Shown piece by piece: positions 44,066 to 54,718 of a DNA stretch of 64,000 nt (position 1 is its first letter; the number at the start of each line of letters is the position of its first letter). The notes below the pieces were generated by a model that saw only the letters and a list, made by a program, of their open reading frames with translations, ran no database searches and was not told the origin of the DNA. Source of the DNA: Nemertoderma westbladi (lineage: Eukaryota; Xenacoelomorpha; Nemertodermatida; Nemertodermatidae). Position numbers and translations under genes: made by a program. The stretch is from the NCBI GenBank assembly GCA_032718475.1, contig JAUCBJ010007160.1, positions 1-64,000 on the forward strand, in the 5' to 3' direction.

Positions 44066-44110
44066 GAACAGACGTCTGTACGTCTGTGACAGACGTACAG
44101 ACGTCTGTTC
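44066..44110. repeat. Perfect 21-bp hairpin with 3-nt loop
   Basis: GAACAGACGTCTGTACGTCTG (44066-44086), loop TGA, then its exact reverse complement (44090-44110). Flanking CAGACG words (44030-44170) and GCGTCTGCAGACGC at about 44157-44170 extend the symmetric region. Possibly the subterminal part of the Harbinger-like element. Confidence 0.9.
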
Positions 44111-44797
44111 ACGCCTTTAACATCTGACGACTTCTGACACAGATGCACCACAGACGCGTCTGCAGACGCCATTATACACCCTACGAAGTATAAATAAACC
44201 CGGCTTACCTTAAGTATAATGTAGTTAACAATCAACTACACAGTTTACATTTAGAGACTATGAAGTCTCCAATGAAAAATATGATGTTATGGAAGTAATA
44301 TGAGGACATGATATAGTTTCTTATACGGATTAATTGATATAATAATTGTGAGGCTTTCCTTCATTCTTCACATAACAAATGAAGCTGTTAAGATCGATTT
44401 ACATGCGTCAGTAGAATGCTACGCCAATTACAAATTATAATATAAACTCCCGCTGCTTTGTGTCGAGTTTAAATCAATGATTCTACCTTATAAGTATCTT
44501 CTATGTTTCTACACAGTTGATGGCGGTGGAGTGAATATGTAATATAAATTATTGTATATAAGCGAGTGGTGTGATGTACAAGTACAGAAGTACGGTACGA
44601 ATGGGATGTATGTAGACAATAAGGAAATGAGACAATATGTGGAAAAATTTAATAGGGAGGTTTGGGGGTCTAATAATTTTTAAAAATTTTGTTCTGATAT
44701 TTTATTAAGAATTGTGTCAGCTTAATGAAATAAATTACCTTGTTTAAAATATAGTTATATGATGTTAGACAACCACGACTTTAGAGGGATTGTGATA

Positions 44798-45196
44798 TTA
44801 ATATGAAAACAATAAAATAGGACATGGGGTCTTATTCCCTCAGATACTACCTAGCATTTAGGGCCACTTGGGCCACTGTTAGTACTCAGGCACTAGGCCC
44901 ATCAAAAAACACAAATTACCAAATCGATTTTAGTGCTACATAACCCAACCCAACTACCACAAGAAAAATTACACCAAACCATAGAGTAACTACAGGTTCC
45001 GGTAAGTATTGCACGAAATAGGTTATCCCATAAATTAAGAAAAAAGGTTATGTAGCACTAAAATCGATTTGGTATTTTGTTTTTTGATGGGCCTTAGTGC
45101 CTGAGTACCAACAGTGGCCCAAGTGGCCCTAAATGCTAGGTAGTACTGTATCTGAGGGAATAGACCCCATGTCCTATTTTATTGTTTTCATATTAA
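44798..45196. mobile_element. Long-arm foldback element
   Basis: TTAATATGAAAACAATAAAA at the left and its inverse at the right. The arms continue for about 170 bp with few mismatches (GGACATGGGGTC, CACTTGGGCCACTGTTAG and so on) around a ~50-bp centre. No ORF. The target duplication is not clear. Confidence 0.85.
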
Positions 45197-45739
45197 AATA
45201 TAGTGACAAAGTTGTAAAGTTCGATCAGCGTTATTCCAGCCGTCGCCAGGGGTTACTAGTCGGACGTGCGGTTCCCCTATACCCAATATGTCATTGGCCC
45301 AATGATGTTAGTGAAGTAATCCCAAACCAATAAGCGACATAATTAGGAGAGCAACAACTATGGATGAATTATTGGCTACAGAGTGAGTAATGGTATGACA
45401 TGGTTATAAAACAATTAAGAAACGTGTGAACGTATATTGAGGCCCAAATTGAGTGTTAATATTGCGTATTGGCAGACCGAACAATGATGCAATAAAGTAG
45501 TACTGTAGGAGTATAACACAGTAAGAACAATAGATCTGGTTATTTGTTGCACTAAAAGGGAACTATTATTACATAGAGGGGATTACTCACAGCTGAGGAA
45601 GGGTAGCTAACATTTTGGTGTATAACAGGTGAAGGTGTTATTTGGATTATTATTAGACATTAGTCAGATGCTTTAAGTAGTGAATATTGTCAATATTGCG
45701 GTGTATATAATATTGTGTTTCTGATTAAGAACTTCATTC
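45197..45739. other. No supported feature
   Basis: Non-coding, AT-rich. A short open frame entering from the foldback element ends at about 45331 and shows no domain. Confidence 0.4.
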
Positions 45740-46328
45740 CTTAGGCGAATTTCTACATTAAATGTCACCTCTCTCTCTATAATTTACCTCACCTCTCCTA
45801 TATTACTTTACTGTTGTATATTATTGTTATTGGTATTACTCTACTTTACTTCTCACCATACATACGAGCAATAGCTATTATTGGTGAGAGATAATGAGCT
45901 ATTATCTAGTAAGTGCCATTATACTAGAAGTCAAACTGCACCCTCTTATTTGTTACACTGATTCCGGGGTCTAACACATATCCTCGACAGGCCACTGGTT
46001 GACTGACAGGAGGTTCCCTGAGCGAAACCGGAAGTCAAGTGGGAAGGGAGGTAGGCATTCTACATACTAGAGTACACCTAAGGGATCGAATAAGGGTCTT
46101 TCGACTATTTCACACAGCCGACGAAAGATATCCCTCTAGTGACCTTTACTGGAGGAGTTCCCTTACAAATGAGTCAAATTGCCCAATAAAAATTAGACGA
46201 GTCACTTTCGCAATAGTTTTAAATAGAAAAGTCATTTTCCCACTAGTTCACTTCCCCAATATGCTGGAGTTCACTTCCCCCTTCCCCAATTTAGCATCTA
46301 CTGCTCTCGTCGGGGAAGAAGATCTTGG

Positions 46329-46640
46329 ATGTCCTCTCCACGAACTAGAGGCCTAATCGCCAAACTCTGTCTTCTGTCTCTGGCTGGGGATATTGAGACC
46401 AACCCAGGACCCAGCAGGACGCGGGCCCCGAAGATCAACTGCCCGTCTGTCAACGAGGAACAAACTATCGGAGTAAGATCGTCCAATGCGAGAGTTGTGA
46501 CACATTTGTACATTTAAAATGTTACCGTAGGAAAAGCAGTAATTTATTCTCCACCAGAAACAATCTTGCGCCAAGTTTTCTCTGCAATAGCTGTATTTTT
46601 ACCGAACTTCCCTTTCATGATACTATTTTAGAATCAGAAG
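46329..46640 (+). pseudogene. ORF start with 2A peptide and PHD-like zinc finger
   Basis: ATG at 46329 begins a short leader (MSSPRTRGLIAKLCLLSL) directly followed by AGDIETNPGP; the 2A core GDIETNPGP is at 46386-46412. 2A peptides make ribosomes skip the Gly-Pro bond, releasing the upstream peptide. They are known at this place in APE-type non-LTR elements of several marine invertebrates. After a one-base frameshift at about 46445 a PHD-like finger follows: CPVC, CESCDTFVHLKC (C-x2-C-x4-H-x2-C) and FLCNSC. The leader before 2A is hydrophobic, as in reported elements where it can act as a signal sequence. Confidence 0.85.
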
Positions 46641-46699
46641 CCGACGATTCATTCCTCACATCGCCTCTGCAAACTCCAAGTGATGCTGAGAGTGAAACT

Positions 46700-47360
46700 T
46701 TTAAATTTTCTAAGAAAAAAGGTCTGCATTTTTTGCATTTAAATGCACGATCTCTGTTTCCCAAACTTTCCGAAATTCGTATTTTAATCAATATATCCAA
46801 CCCAGCAGTTTTAACAATCTCTGAAACTTGGCTCGATGATAACGTTTCTGATGGAGAAATTTATATTGATAATTAGGTAGTTTTACTTAAGGATAGGGAC
46901 AGACACGGTGGTGGTGTCTGTACTTACATTCGATGTGATTTAGCTTTTAATCGTAGGGAAGATTTAGAGACTTGTGACGAAGTTTTACTGGTGGAACTTT
47001 TACTTCCTAAAACTAAACCTATTTTAATCGGTACTTTATATCGGCCCCCTAAACAATCAGATTTTTTGCAAAATTTTGAAAATACAATTTTATGTAATCT
47101 TAGGTCAGACTGTGAAATATATTTCTTAGGTGATTTTAATATCTGTTACCATCACAAAGCATCCCCCATCTGTAAACAGTACCAAAGTATTTTAAATTTG
47201 TTTGGTTTAAAACAAATTATTCGAGATTCTAACAGAATTACCAGTAAAACTTCTACTTTACTAGATCACATCCTTTGTAATAATACCAATATTATTTCTC
47301 AATCTGGGGTTTTACCTATAGGTCTAAGCGATCATTTTATAGTTTTTTGTGTTTAGACAC
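46700..47360 (+). pseudogene. APE-type endonuclease domain
   Basis: The frame reads LHFLHLNARSLFPKLSEI (first motif N.rSl), LTISETWLDD (sETWL), DRHGGGVCTYIR, IGTLYRPPKQSDF (GtlYRPP), FLGDFNICY (GDFN), TLLDHILCN and GLSDHFIVF (SDH). These are the catalytic and structural motifs of the endonuclease that nicks target DNA. In-frame stops at 46874 and 47354 break it. Confidence 0.85.
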
Positions 47361-47404
47361 AAAAATCTTTTTTCGGGGATCATAAAACAGTAACAGTTAG
47401 GTCT

Positions 47405-47983
47405 ATGAAAAATTACAGCAAGGAACGCTTTTTAAGTTTGTTAGTTAATTCTGACTGTGAACCCTGTTTTAAGGCCGCTGACATTTACCTTGCGTACACT
47501 GTTTTTAAAGATATATTTCTAAAGGCACTTAATACTGTAGCACCAATTAAAGAAATTAGTCTTAAACAACGCACTGAGCCCTGGATGACCTCGGGTATTC
47601 TTAGTAATATCAGAGAAAGAGATAACTATTTGTATAAATTTAGGAAATACCGTGTTGTAGCTGATTATAATAATTACTGCAAATATAGAAACCTTGTCCA
47701 ATGTGAAATAAAAAAAAGCCAAATCTGAATATTTGTACAACAAAATAAGTGAGAATAAAGATAATCCTAAAAGTCTATGGTCTACCCTAAAATCTTTAGG
47801 TTATAAAAACCTTAAATCTAAATCGAATATTGTTCTGCAAGATAACGGTGAGCTGATTCATGATCATACTCTAGTTAGTAATTTATTTAATAATTATTTT
47901 ACTAATGTTGCCTCTAATTTAGTTAAGAAGTTACCGTTATCAAGTAATAAATATAGTATAGGGTCCGAAACTCTAAATACAGC
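47405..47983 (+). pseudogene. Linker between endonuclease and (missing) RT
   Basis: Two frames, 47405-47728 and 47733-47983, read KNYSKERFLSLL, APIKEISLKQRTEPWMTSGI, RERDNYLYKFRK and WSTLKSLGYKNLKSKSNIV. This is the usual segment preceding the RT in CR1/L2 elements (..P..k...k....PWi...l....r.rd.ly.k..). It ends where the LTR-element leader begins. Confidence 0.75.
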
Positions 47984-49642
47984 AGTATTATTCGATTTTT
48001 ATAATTATATACCGGTAGGTCTTGATATTTAATCAGGGACGCCTGATTTTTATTGGGATTTTACTTATTTCTGTCAGTTTTATTTATTCGTAAGTGTAAT
48101 GTTGAGCAGAACTGCAGAAGGCGTGTAAGCCTGCTCAGATTGTATAAATGATTTGTAGGCTGGATTGTTGTCTGGCTGTTGTCAGGTCCGAAGAGATTGC
48201 AGTGTGTGTAGAGTGTATGTCCGATAAAGTACTAGTTAGGAACGTGGGGGCATCCAGTGCTGTAAGGTAAATCCCCCCCGAAAGAATAAGTCGTACTACT
48301 CGGTTAGAACGCATACTAACTAACCATTTCGGAGTCTGCATATACTATAGTTTATTTGGGCTTGATAGTAGTCTGCCAGCGTTTGGTCTGTATTTTGTTT
48401 GTGTAGTCTATACGGGTAGCGTAATATTTATTATTCAGAGTTTATGCGATTATTCGCAACATACACAACCCCAAGTTTATTCCTACAGTAATTGTGCTTG
48501 TTATACATACCGTTATAGTTAAATTAACCCCGGTACTACATCAGGGCTGTTTGGCGTAGGTAAAGACTGGTGATTTTATGCTCTAGTCACTCCAGCAGAT
48601 ACCGTGGTTCTTTTAGCTGTACAAGTATATTTAACTGCTGGTTATTTGTTGTATAAGTACTTGTACCTAATTTAGGGTTTAGTGTACAGTGCTTTCCGAA
48701 GGTAATTAGTTTGTAGGCAGTATATTTGTGTTGTAAAGTGGTTAATAGGCATGTTAGCTATGGTAGGCTGCGGTAATTAACTTCTAGGTAGGGACATTCC
48801 GGGTACATAACGTAGTACTTCTAGAGCTGTAAAGCTAGAGACTATAAGTCGTCAGACGGTGGTATTTTCTTATCTAGACAACGCAATATATTTACTACTG
48901 CTTTATTATTTTCAAATACCGACCGTAGTATCCTGTCAGTTTATAAGAACCAGAAATTCTAACCCCTTGTTAGGCTGGTTTGTAGATTTCTTGTAAAATT
49001 ACCCCTAAAATTTGTATGTGTAATTTTTTGTGTTTATTTAGAGATTGTAATCTCACCCAGTAATTGTACATAATTTGTAGTAATAAGTAACTTAGTCAAG
49101 TAGAATTATTTGTTTTAGTGTCCAACAAGTAGCACTTCACTGAGCTGCTGAGAGCGTTCAGCTTCTGTGAGGTGACTCCTTACCAGAAATAATAACCTAA
49201 AAAGTAGTAACCCTAAAATTCAGAAATTCAGTTATTATAAAATAATTTACATACCGGTATTTACGATAGGCTTATTATATTTATTTCTATAAATTTAAGC
49301 TGAAATTATATTCCGGTATTCTGTAATTAATCCTGGTCTATAATAATACTTATATATACCATAGGTGTATACCGGTATTTACAGTAGGCTTATTATATAT
49401 ATTTATATAAATTTAGGCTGAAATTATATACCAGTATTTTGTAACTAATTCTAGTCTGTCATAATACTTATATATATACTATAAGTGTATACCGGTATTT
49501 TAATATATTGTATATATATCACGTTACATTGAGTAACGGTATCGATAATTAATTACTAGGCTTACAGTTACAGTTGATACTGAATTACTAGACTTGCTTT
49601 AACTGTCGTTATAGTAGTAGGCATTCAACTGTACAATCCAAC
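47984..49642 (+). other. Leader of copy 2
   Basis: Matches 12319-15751 of copy 1 without the TTAA element and with a single copy of the 288-bp segment. The three AT-rich ATACCGGTAT units lie at 49245-49510. No coding sequence. Confidence 0.75.
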
Positions 49643-52600
49643 ATGTCTGACACAAAACAAACACTGTCAGATAGTCTCTTAGAAAGTGTTAGAATGAGTA
49701 TTAGACTTAGACAGCGTATTAAAAGGATCTGTGACCAAGATCAAAGTATAGAACATCCCAGACCAAAGTCCAAGTCCCCTCCTACTGTAAGAAAGGTCAT
49801 CCCTCCAGTCAGCCAGTAGTAGTATCAGACCCTAGGCTAGTAAAGCACCATAGGTCTATCATAGGCACTAGGGCTCAAGTTAAGCGGGACCAAGAGGCAG
49901 CTGTTAAACAGCAGCAGCACCCGAAACGAGAACTTATTTCCCAGCGGCCCGATAACTCCAGTAGTTCAGACACTGTAGAGTTGACACCCGAGATCGGAGC
50001 AAGGATGACAGAAGCGGTTTCTCCAGATCCACTTCTCATTCTTCCTGAAGCCGTACTCACTAGAGTATTGATTGCGGTGGAGGAACACCAAATTGATTGG
50101 GCGAGAAGTAAGCGATCGACCAAGGACAGTTATGCGGGATACTCAATAGAGGAACTGAAGTCTATTGTCGAGACGCAATGGAACTTCCCCGGACCCAGAC
50201 TCCCGTTTAACTTGTCGGAAGCTGCCTGGGAAGACTTATACAGGATGGGAGTGGTAAAGGACACTAGAGATCCAGCTGTGTGGAAGAGGTCGGCAGCAGG
50301 ATATGTACAGGGATTCTTCAGCTCTTTGGAGCGATTGGAGGAACAACTGTTTCAACAACCCCAAGGACCTCAACAGCAGGGAGAGCTGCTTTATCAAGTT
50401 CGAGAACGTAGCTTAAGAATCCGACTAATACTTTCAGCCTTTGATGAAGCCTCGAAGAGAAGCCAAGACACGTCGTTGCAGGTTGCCGTAAAGACTTGGT
50501 TCCAACGGGTGAGTCTTAAAGTCCAAGAAACAACACAATGGAAAGCTCAGCTAACCGAGCGCATGACCCATGGAGAATCAACAGACGCTACCTTTTCTCA
50601 GGTGGAAAGCGACGTCACATCAGAGAAACCTCCGAAGAAGGATGCTATTGACATCTATCTGTCGGACTATCAACGATTTATAGGTGACAAAGAGCTAAGG
50701 AGACGGCTAGCTGGACTTCGCCCCAATAGTGAAGGAGCCAAATTTGTGTTAGACGCAATAGATGCGGAAAGGTTAGAAGCAGATCGAGCTAAATTTGATG
50801 AAAGAATCCGCATCGTTAGGGAACAGGAAGAACAATTAAAGAAAAAACAAATAGAAGACAGAAAGGCAGCAACAGCAGCAGCGGCAGAAGTGAAAAGAAA
50901 AGCGGCAGCAGCAGAAGCCGAAAGAACTGTGGCGGAGGCAGTGGTAGAAGCAGAACGGAAGGCATCTGAAGAGACAACCCAACTAGAGTTGGAAAATCTT
51001 CAAGAGAAGCAAGACTACTTAAATAAACAGATAACAGCTAGTCAGATGCAGCTGATAAGTCGATCTACTCCCAAGTGACAGGGATTTACATCATCTGATG
51101 AAGGCGAGACAACAGATCCTGAAGGCGGAGGAAATAGATCTCATCTCAGCAGGCGTAGAAGAATGCCCCACCGTCAGAAATTGCCTAATTTGCCCCCAGC
51201 CGTGAGAAGGCAACTAGCTAGCACAGACTTAGGTAGTACAGAACCCACAGACCAAATTATTAGAATAGAAAGACTCCCTACTATAGTAGATGAGCCTGAA
51301 ATAATTAGGCCTGTTCTCGAAGCCACCCCTTCTGTGATAGAGACTTCCAGAACCTAACTCTAAATTCCCTTTGCACAGTACTAAACTACCTGTATCCAGT
51401 AGGACAGTTCCTCAGTCAACTCCGGTCCTGGACGCCGAGCGAGACATCAATGATTTGTCGCCCGTCGTCCCTCGTCTACCCGCTACTATGTTGGCGGCTC
51501 CCGCTTCGGCGGTCGAGTGGGTGGATGAGGGATGGCGGGGGATGGATCTCCTGCTCAGGCGGATGCAAGAGACTGTTCAACAGTTCAAGGGAACAGTAAG
51601 GGAAAGTAGGTTAGAGTTGCAAGAAGTGCAGCAGAGTATCGCGTTAGAACGCGATAAATTAGTAAATATACAAAGGAGTATACCACCACCCCCTGTAACA
51701 ATGTGTCAACCTGTTAGGTCTGAAGTATTTCATGCGCAAGGTGTGGAGCCTACACGCATCTATACTGCTAGTGAAGTAGAAACTCCTATAGTAAACCCTA
51801 TTAAGGGTAATTATAAACCTGTTGACAATGATATTCCATATAGACCTGATCATAATCCTAGAAATTTATATACCGATAACTCGATATTAAATAACACGAT
51901 GGCCCAAGAAAGTTGTACGCGTCAAATGGCTAGAACCGAAGCCCGTCAAGCGGTAAAGGTGGGAGAGATCGTCAAGTTCAATGGAGATGAGATGAAATGG
52001 TTACCTTTTAATGAATATTACAAAGATAACATACAGAACTCTGTACTATCTAACGGAGAGAAACTTAGATTCCTCATCGAGTGTTTGGAAGGACCTCCCA
52101 AGTTAATGGCGTTAAAGTTTATTGGACATCCAGATGGATTAAGACAAGTTTGGGATACACTAAACATCAGGTATGGTAATAGGACAAACATAGCTAGGTA
52201 TTTGTATGCAAAATTAGTAGCGCCCCGAAAGTTCCTTAGCAGCGGGATTACAGAGTTTTCCGATGAGATTCAGGAGATCTGTAGACAACTAGATTGGTTA
52301 TGTAAGTCTCATGAATACCAGAATTCTATGGTTGTAGGAGCCTTAGCATCAGCTTTGCCAAAGGGTGAAGTAGGTACTCGCTGGGACAAAAAGGTTCTCT
52401 CTTTGATGGACCAACAACATAGAGATCCAACCATGACGGACCTTCTGTCATTCTTAAACCGAGAGGTAAGATTACAACTCCTAAAACAGTCTAGAGAGAA
52501 GACTCCTGAAAGTGAGGTAAGTGAAAAACCCGTTTCTAGGAGAAAGGTAACACCAGTGTGTTATACAGACGACGGCAAAGACCAAACCTCCCACGAGGAG

Positions 52601-52806
52601 AACAGCGGGAAAGACACCGAAAGATCTTATTATGTCAACAAAGTACCTAAAGACGTAAGTAAATTTAAGTCTCGAACCAGTGACAGGAGAGAACAGGTAA
52701 CAACAACTTCTCCTACGTCTCCTAAAAGAATTCATGGAAGAAAGCCCGAGGAAAGAACAAGTGTGCACCACACAGCACGGGTTAAAGTAAGTAACATCAA
52801 GCCCAA
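49643..52806 (+). pseudogene. Gag of copy 2, broken
   Basis: Starts MSDTKQTLSDS at 49643. An 11-nt insertion relative to copy 1 brings TAG at 49817-49819. The long helical segment (49981-51078) then ends at TGA 51076-51078, where copy 1 has Arg. A further frameshift near 51357 precedes the capsid-containing part (51371-52806: KFNGDEMKWLPF, ALKFIGHPDG). The coiled-coil repeat is short. Otherwise collinear with copy 1 and clearly homologous throughout. Confidence 0.85.
52557..52806 (+). repeat. 250-bp direct repeat, left unit
   Basis: From GTGTTATACAGACGACGG to ATCAAGCCCAAAT this is almost identical to 54719-54968; I see a single C/T difference (at CTCCCA(C/T)GAGG). The left copy runs into a foreign 3' tail, while the right copy continues gag. 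Confidence 0.88.
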
Positions 52807-52910
52807 ATTTATGTTGGACAATACCTTTATACCGGTACATTGTTTGGTGTATTTGTTATTGTTTTTACATAATGTATAAATAAATCAATCAATCAAAAAA
52901 AAAATATGCT
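52807..52910 (+). mobile_element. Non-LTR 3' tail
   Basis: TTATGTTGGACAATACC, then GTATAAATAAATCAATCAATC and an A run at about 52898-52907. This resembles the UTR and tetranucleotide/A tail of a CR1/L2-type element, 5'-truncated. Confidence 0.5.
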
Positions 52911-53078
52911 GTTAAACTTCACTTGGGGATAATAGTTTTTGAGGTCGATAATCCTATGGGCGAGGTTACATCCGTTTAGTAGAGTAAATAAGACGAGTGT
53001 AAGGAGTGTAAAGGCTCTTTAGTAGAGGAGTGTAAATTAGCTCCCTGTATTGTACCAGCAAAGTTGTTATTAAATGAA

Positions 53079-53440
53079 TGGGGGGGGGGGGGGGGGGTAC
53101 ACCCCCTCAGGTCAAAATTTGCGATTTTTGATTTTTGATTTTATCTAGAGCAGAATTTAATGAGGATTTCCAATCCTCATAATAATGAGATCTCTTTACT
53201 TTCACTAGTAGGCCTAATGGCTAGTTTTCCGTCTGTCCATCGAAATATTATATAAAGCATATAAGCAATCTGAAGTGTTTGCTGTTGGGTTTTTCCTACG
53301 ATTACTGTTTTCATGTTTGGAATTATCTAATCACTATGTCTGTATGTGAGTCTGCCTGTCTCTCAGTTTTCTGTCTGTCTGATTGTCGGTCTGTCAACGT
53401 GTCCGTCAATATATAATATTTAATAGCTATTTAATAGATA
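53079..53440 (-). mobile_element. Family B TTAA element, partial inverted copy
   Basis: A G run, GTACACCCCCTCAGGTCAAAATTT, then ATCTAGAGCAGAATTTAATGA match the reverse complement of the right end of the element at 24717-25591. Further in, GTCTGTC-type words correspond to its GACAGACAGA block. The other end is not found. Confidence 0.65.
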
Positions 53441-53584
53441 TTTGTCAGTTTTGTATTGCATATTTAACAATGGACTAGTCTAATGGACTAGTATATGTCT
53501 ACGGGTAATAAGAAATGTTAACCATCATACAACAATAACTGGTAATAATAATTGTGTGGATCAACCATAATCTTATTACTTTTT

Positions 53585-53790
53585 AAGTTCCACATGCTTC
53601 GAGAATGATACACGTGCTGCGCGAAGTCTTCATGTGCTGCACATGCTCCACGTCAAGGCTTCTCATTGTGATCAAGACGCTTTACGAGCTGCTCGATTAA
53701 TAAACGTGCTGTGTGAAGACTAAGTGCTACGTGAAACCTTCACGTGCTGCGCGAAGGTTTCACGTGCTGCGCAAAGCTTAATGTGCTGTG
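53585..53790. repeat. Degenerate CACGTGCTGCGCGAAG repeats
   Basis: The word CACGTGCTGCGCGAAG and variants (GTGCTG(C/T)G(C/T)GAAG) recur about eight times over 200 bp, and once more near 53918. No gene. Confidence 0.6.
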
Positions 53791-54110
53791 TAAAGGCATA
53801 TTAGAAAAAATGTTGAAATTTTTATATAATTTTGAAAGTTTGTTGAAGGTTGTCTCATTATTCCATGACTACATATATTAAGAAATATCGAAATAGTATG
53901 CGATTAAATTTTGTTCACGTGTTGCGCGAAGCGTTTTTGGGCAAGCACTTTAAAATATTAACAGGTTATTAAAAGTGGGTAGGTGTTTATTTGAACCAAA
54001 TTTCATGAAATCCATTGAGAAATTACATAATGGGTAGGGAATAACCAATGGGAAACGAAAAGGAGATACCAGTCAGTGAAAATAGCAGGAACATTTGAAA
54101 TATATTGTTC

Positions 54111-54712
54111 TTAACCACTGGGGTATTTTGACCATTAGCACCACTGGGGGGGGGGGGGGGGGGGCGATTCGGCCCACCCACAATATTTTTGTAGTCGTCC
54201 AATGAAATCGTACAAAATTTGGGCTGTTGGTGAAACAACTATAGATGAACACTACCAAATCTTAAAAAATTAAAATTTCATAAGCAGGGACTCATAATTT
54301 TGATGAAAAATAAAAGTAGTCCCAGGACAAAATTACAAAATTTTTCGTTTTCTAAAAACTAATAGTGTGGCAGTGTTGGCTAGATTTAGTAGGTTTTTTT
54401 TTCAAGACGCTGAATCGAATGTGATTATATTCCACTTCCAAAAATTGAAGTGGATGCTATTTTTCGTGCACCTAAGAAGTGGGCGTGGCACTTCAAATTT
54501 AGAAAAATTAGATATTCAGAAAATGCCCCTAATTTATTTATTTCAACGCATCTTTATGGGTTTTCTGGGCCACTGAATCGATTGAAAGTAATATAGAAGC
54601 CTGAAGACTGAGTGGTTCGCCATTTTTGGTGCACCAAAATTAGGGCGTGGCACTTCAAATTTTGAAAAATACGAGATTCGGAAAATAAACCAAAATTGAA
54701 ATTTGTTATACA
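54111..54712 (-). mobile_element. Family A TTAA element, partial inverted copy
   Basis: TTAA at 54111-54114, then CCACTGGGGTATTTTGACC, a G tract, CGATTCGGCCCACCC and the interior TTAGGGCGTGGCACTTC in inverted order relative to 12898-14306. The outer CCCTATTA is missing. It ends in mid-element at about 54712, exactly where the duplicated gag sequence begins. Confidence 0.78.
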
Positions 54713-54718
54713 GTGTTA

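Larger units (their letters stand above)
45740..47983 (+). mobile_element. 5' half of a CR1/L2-type non-LTR retrotransposon with a 2A peptide
   Basis: A 5' UTR-like segment (45740-46190, related to 40985-41350) is followed by ORF sequence with a 2A motif, a PHD-like finger and an APE-type endonuclease. It breaks off at about 47983, where the LTR element's leader begins, so the RT is missing. Several stops and frameshifts mark it as decayed. Confidence 0.82.
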
